Shown here one piece after another: positions 22,037-23,333 of a DNA stretch of 23,333 nucleotides. The translations under genes and the position numbers were made by a program. The DNA is taken from positions 1 to 23,333 of the forward strand of contig CAJKQK010000026.1 of NCBI GenBank assembly GCA_905202055.1, written 5' to 3'. Origin of the DNA: an uncultured Oxalobacter sp. (GTDB lineage Bacteria > Pseudomonadota > Gammaproteobacteria > Burkholderiales > Burkholderiaceae_D). Position 1 is the stretch's first letter. Every line of letters begins with the position of its first letter. The notes under the pieces were generated by a model. That model worked only from the letters and a program-made list of their open reading frames with translations, ran no database searches and was not told where the DNA came from.

Positions 22037-23333
22037 TTACAGGCCGAGATCTTTCCACATGCTGTCCACTTTCTGCCTTACCTGATCGTTCATAGTGATT
22101 TTCGTGCCCCATTTCCGGCTGGTTTCACCCGCCCATTTGTCTGTCGCATCAATGCCCATTTTGCTCCCAAGGCCGCTGACAGGAGAAGCGAAATCCAGAT
22201 AATCGATCGGTGTATTATCCACAAGAACTGTATCCCTTACCGGATCGACTCGTGTGGAAACCGCCCAGAAAACTTCTCCCCAGCTACGGATATCGATGTC
22301 CCCATCGACCACAATGATGAATTTTGTGTAGAGAAACTGCCTCAAAAAGCTCCAGACGCCGAACATGACCCGTCGCGCATGCCCCGGATAAGCTTTCCGG
22401 ATTTTGATTACGGCAAAACGATAACTGCAGGTTTCCGTCGGCAGATAAAAATCGATTATTTCAGGAAACTGTTTTTGCAACAAAGGGACGAAAACCTCAT
22501 TCAACGCCAAACCCAGCATTGCCGGCTCATCGGGCGGTTTTCCTGTATAGGTTGAAAGATATATCGGATCTTTGCGCATGGTAATCCGGTCTATCGTCAA
22601 GACAGGAAATAAATCCTGCTCGTTGTAGTACCCCGTATGATCGCCAAATGGCCCTTCCATTGCATGTTCATAACCCGATTCATGTGACTCATCAGGATAG
22701 ATATGCCCCTCCAGTACAATTTCAGCCCTGGCAGGAACCTTCAAATTGCCGTTTATTGTTTTGACCAGTTCAGTACGCTGCCCGCGCAAGAGTCCGGCAA
22801 ACTGATATTCCGACAATTCGTCCGGGATTGGTGTTACGGCACTTAACAAGGTTGCAGGATCGGCGCCGATCACAACAGCGACAGGAAACGGCTTGCCCCG
22901 GTTGGCAATGGTATGCTCCCTGAAATCCTGCGCTCCTCCTCTATGCGGCAGCCAGCGCATGATGACCTTGTTACCGGCAATCACCTGCTGGCGATAAATG
23001 CCCAGATTCTGCCTTTTCTTGCTTGGCCCCTGCGTTACGACAAGCCCCCATGTAATCAATGGCGCAGCATCTTCAGGCCAGCATGTCTGAACCGGCAAAG
23101 AGTGAAGATCGACGTCTTTTCCTTCAAAAAGAACGCCTGTTATAGCCTCTGTTATGGGCATACTGACATTATATTTCTTTGCCAGCTGTGTAGCTGCCTG
23201 CGCAGTGTTTACACCCTCGACAACCATGTGAACCTCTTTGAGCGTTTCGTCGAGAGATTTTCCCTGTCCGAGCATTATTCCGGCTCTTCTGTTTCTGGAG
23301 TGCATGCTTGTACATGTTACAATCAGGTCGCCT
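22037..23333 (-). CDS. Composite frame: GpsA C-terminus fused to UbiD lacking its N-terminus (5' end off window)
   Basis: The frame is open from the right edge to TAA at 22037. Its first residues, GDLIVTCTSMHSRNRRAGI, then LGQGKSLDETL, MVVEGVNTA and VSMPITEAITGVLFEG, are the C-terminal domain of NAD(P)H glycerol-3-phosphate dehydrogenase. At 23131-23111 the protein passes straight into UbiD: DVDLHSLPVQTCWPED, RQNLGIYRQQVI (metal asparagine), WLPHRGGAQDF (metal histidine), IVLEGHI, EGPFGDHTGYYNE and TPIDYLDFASPVSGLGSK to a normal C-terminus. About the last 10-15 GpsA residues and the first 140 UbiD residues are missing. UbiD decarboxylates 4-hydroxy-3-polyprenylbenzoate in ubiquinone synthesis using prenylated FMN. 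An ATG at 23305 lies inside GpsA and is not a natural start. It may be a real fusion or an assembly chimera. Confidence 0.85.
   Translation of the reverse strand, partial: GDLIVTCTSMHSRNRRAGIMLGQGKSLDETLKEVHMVVEGVNTAQAATQLAKKYNVSMPITEAITGVLFEGKDVDLHSLPVQTCWPEDAAPLITWGLVVTQGPSKKRQNLGIYRQQVIAGNKVIMRWLPHRGGAQDFREHTIANRGKPFPVAVVIGADPATLLSAVTPIPDELSEYQFAGLLRGQRTELVKTINGNLKVPARAEIVLEGHIYPDESHESGYEHAMEGPFGDHTGYYNEQDLFPVLTIDRITMRKDPIYLSTYTGKPPDEPAMLGLALNEVFVPLLQKQFPEIIDFYLPTETCSYRFAVIKIRKAYPGHARRVMFGVWSFLRQFLYTKFIIVVDGDIDIRSWGEVFWAVSTRVDPVRDTVLVDNTPIDYLDFASPVSGLGSKMGIDATDKWAGETSRKWGTKITMNDQVRQKVDSMWKDLGL

Noticed and set aside
22037..23305. Taking the ATG at 23305 as a natural ubiD start
   Set aside because: The frame stays open upstream to the window edge with GpsA motif residues (GDLIVTCTS), so this ATG is an internal codon of the GpsA part.
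1..23333. CRISPR arrays, prophage, insertion sequences, defence or toxin-antitoxin systems, tRNA or rRNA genes
   Set aside because: I saw no regular spaced repeats, transposase or integrase motifs, or tRNA-like cloverleafs. Apart from ffs, the long frames are housekeeping genes.

Overview
The window looks like chromosomal housekeeping DNA from a betaproteobacterium of the order Burkholderiales. GC content is a little under 50% by eye. The blocks mpl-yqiA-RNase-tonB-aroE-mtgA and aroQ-accB-accC-prmA-(zinc-ribbon protein)-(PfkB kinase), and the run ffs-dnaX-ybaB-recR, fit that order. The modest GC and the hydroxyacyl-CoA-lyase-like enzyme at the left edge make the Oxalobacteraceae, and possibly Oxalobacter itself, my best guess. 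That is inference from memory, not a search. I see no prophage, insertion sequence, CRISPR array, toxin-antitoxin pair or defence island.

Layout. At 1-1850 on the minus strand is a thiamine-diphosphate enzyme, followed by only the first seven codons of another gene with a strong ribosome binding site. A divergent spacer (1851-2161) leads to a plus-strand B12-binding/radical SAM protein (2162-3661). It converges on the minus-strand Mg/Co channel gene corA (3677-4645). A 204-base spacer full of inverted repeats separates corA from a long minus-strand run (4850-11361): mtgA, aroE, a TonB-type protein, an RNB-domain exoribonuclease, a YqiA-type esterase and mpl. This run has a cell-envelope theme: peptidoglycan glycan polymerisation, peptidoglycan recycling and a TonB transducer.

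From 11436 to 17593 everything is on the plus strand: a conserved protein with a degenerate nucleotidyltransferase-like motif, aroQ, accB and accC (biotin carrier and biotin carboxylase of acetyl-CoA carboxylase), prmA, a zinc-ribbon/DUF3426 membrane protein and a PfkB-family kinase. A strong shared hairpin (17610-17634) separates the kinase from the oppositely oriented rpsT, which has a good sigma70 promoter.

From 18070 to the right edge all genes are on the minus strand. In transcription order they are a gpsA/ubiD composite frame, the 4.5S SRP RNA (ffs) with its own promoter and U-tract, dnaX, ybaB, recR and cysM. The last four are spaced 2-17 bases apart.

The most unusual feature is at the right edge. 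One uninterrupted frame begins as the C-terminal part of glycerol-3-phosphate dehydrogenase (GpsA) and becomes 4-hydroxy-3-polyprenylbenzoate decarboxylase (UbiD) lacking about its first 140 residues. The switch falls at a point where both families have a similar short motif. This could be a real deletion-fusion or an assembly chimera. Other points worth a second look are the hydroxyacyl-CoA-lyase-like enzyme and its clipped neighbour, the inverted-repeat cluster upstream of corA, two back-to-back hairpins between ffs and dnaX, three GGTTAA copies at exact 10-base spacing between accB and accC, and the degenerate nucleotidyltransferase-like protein divergent from mpl.
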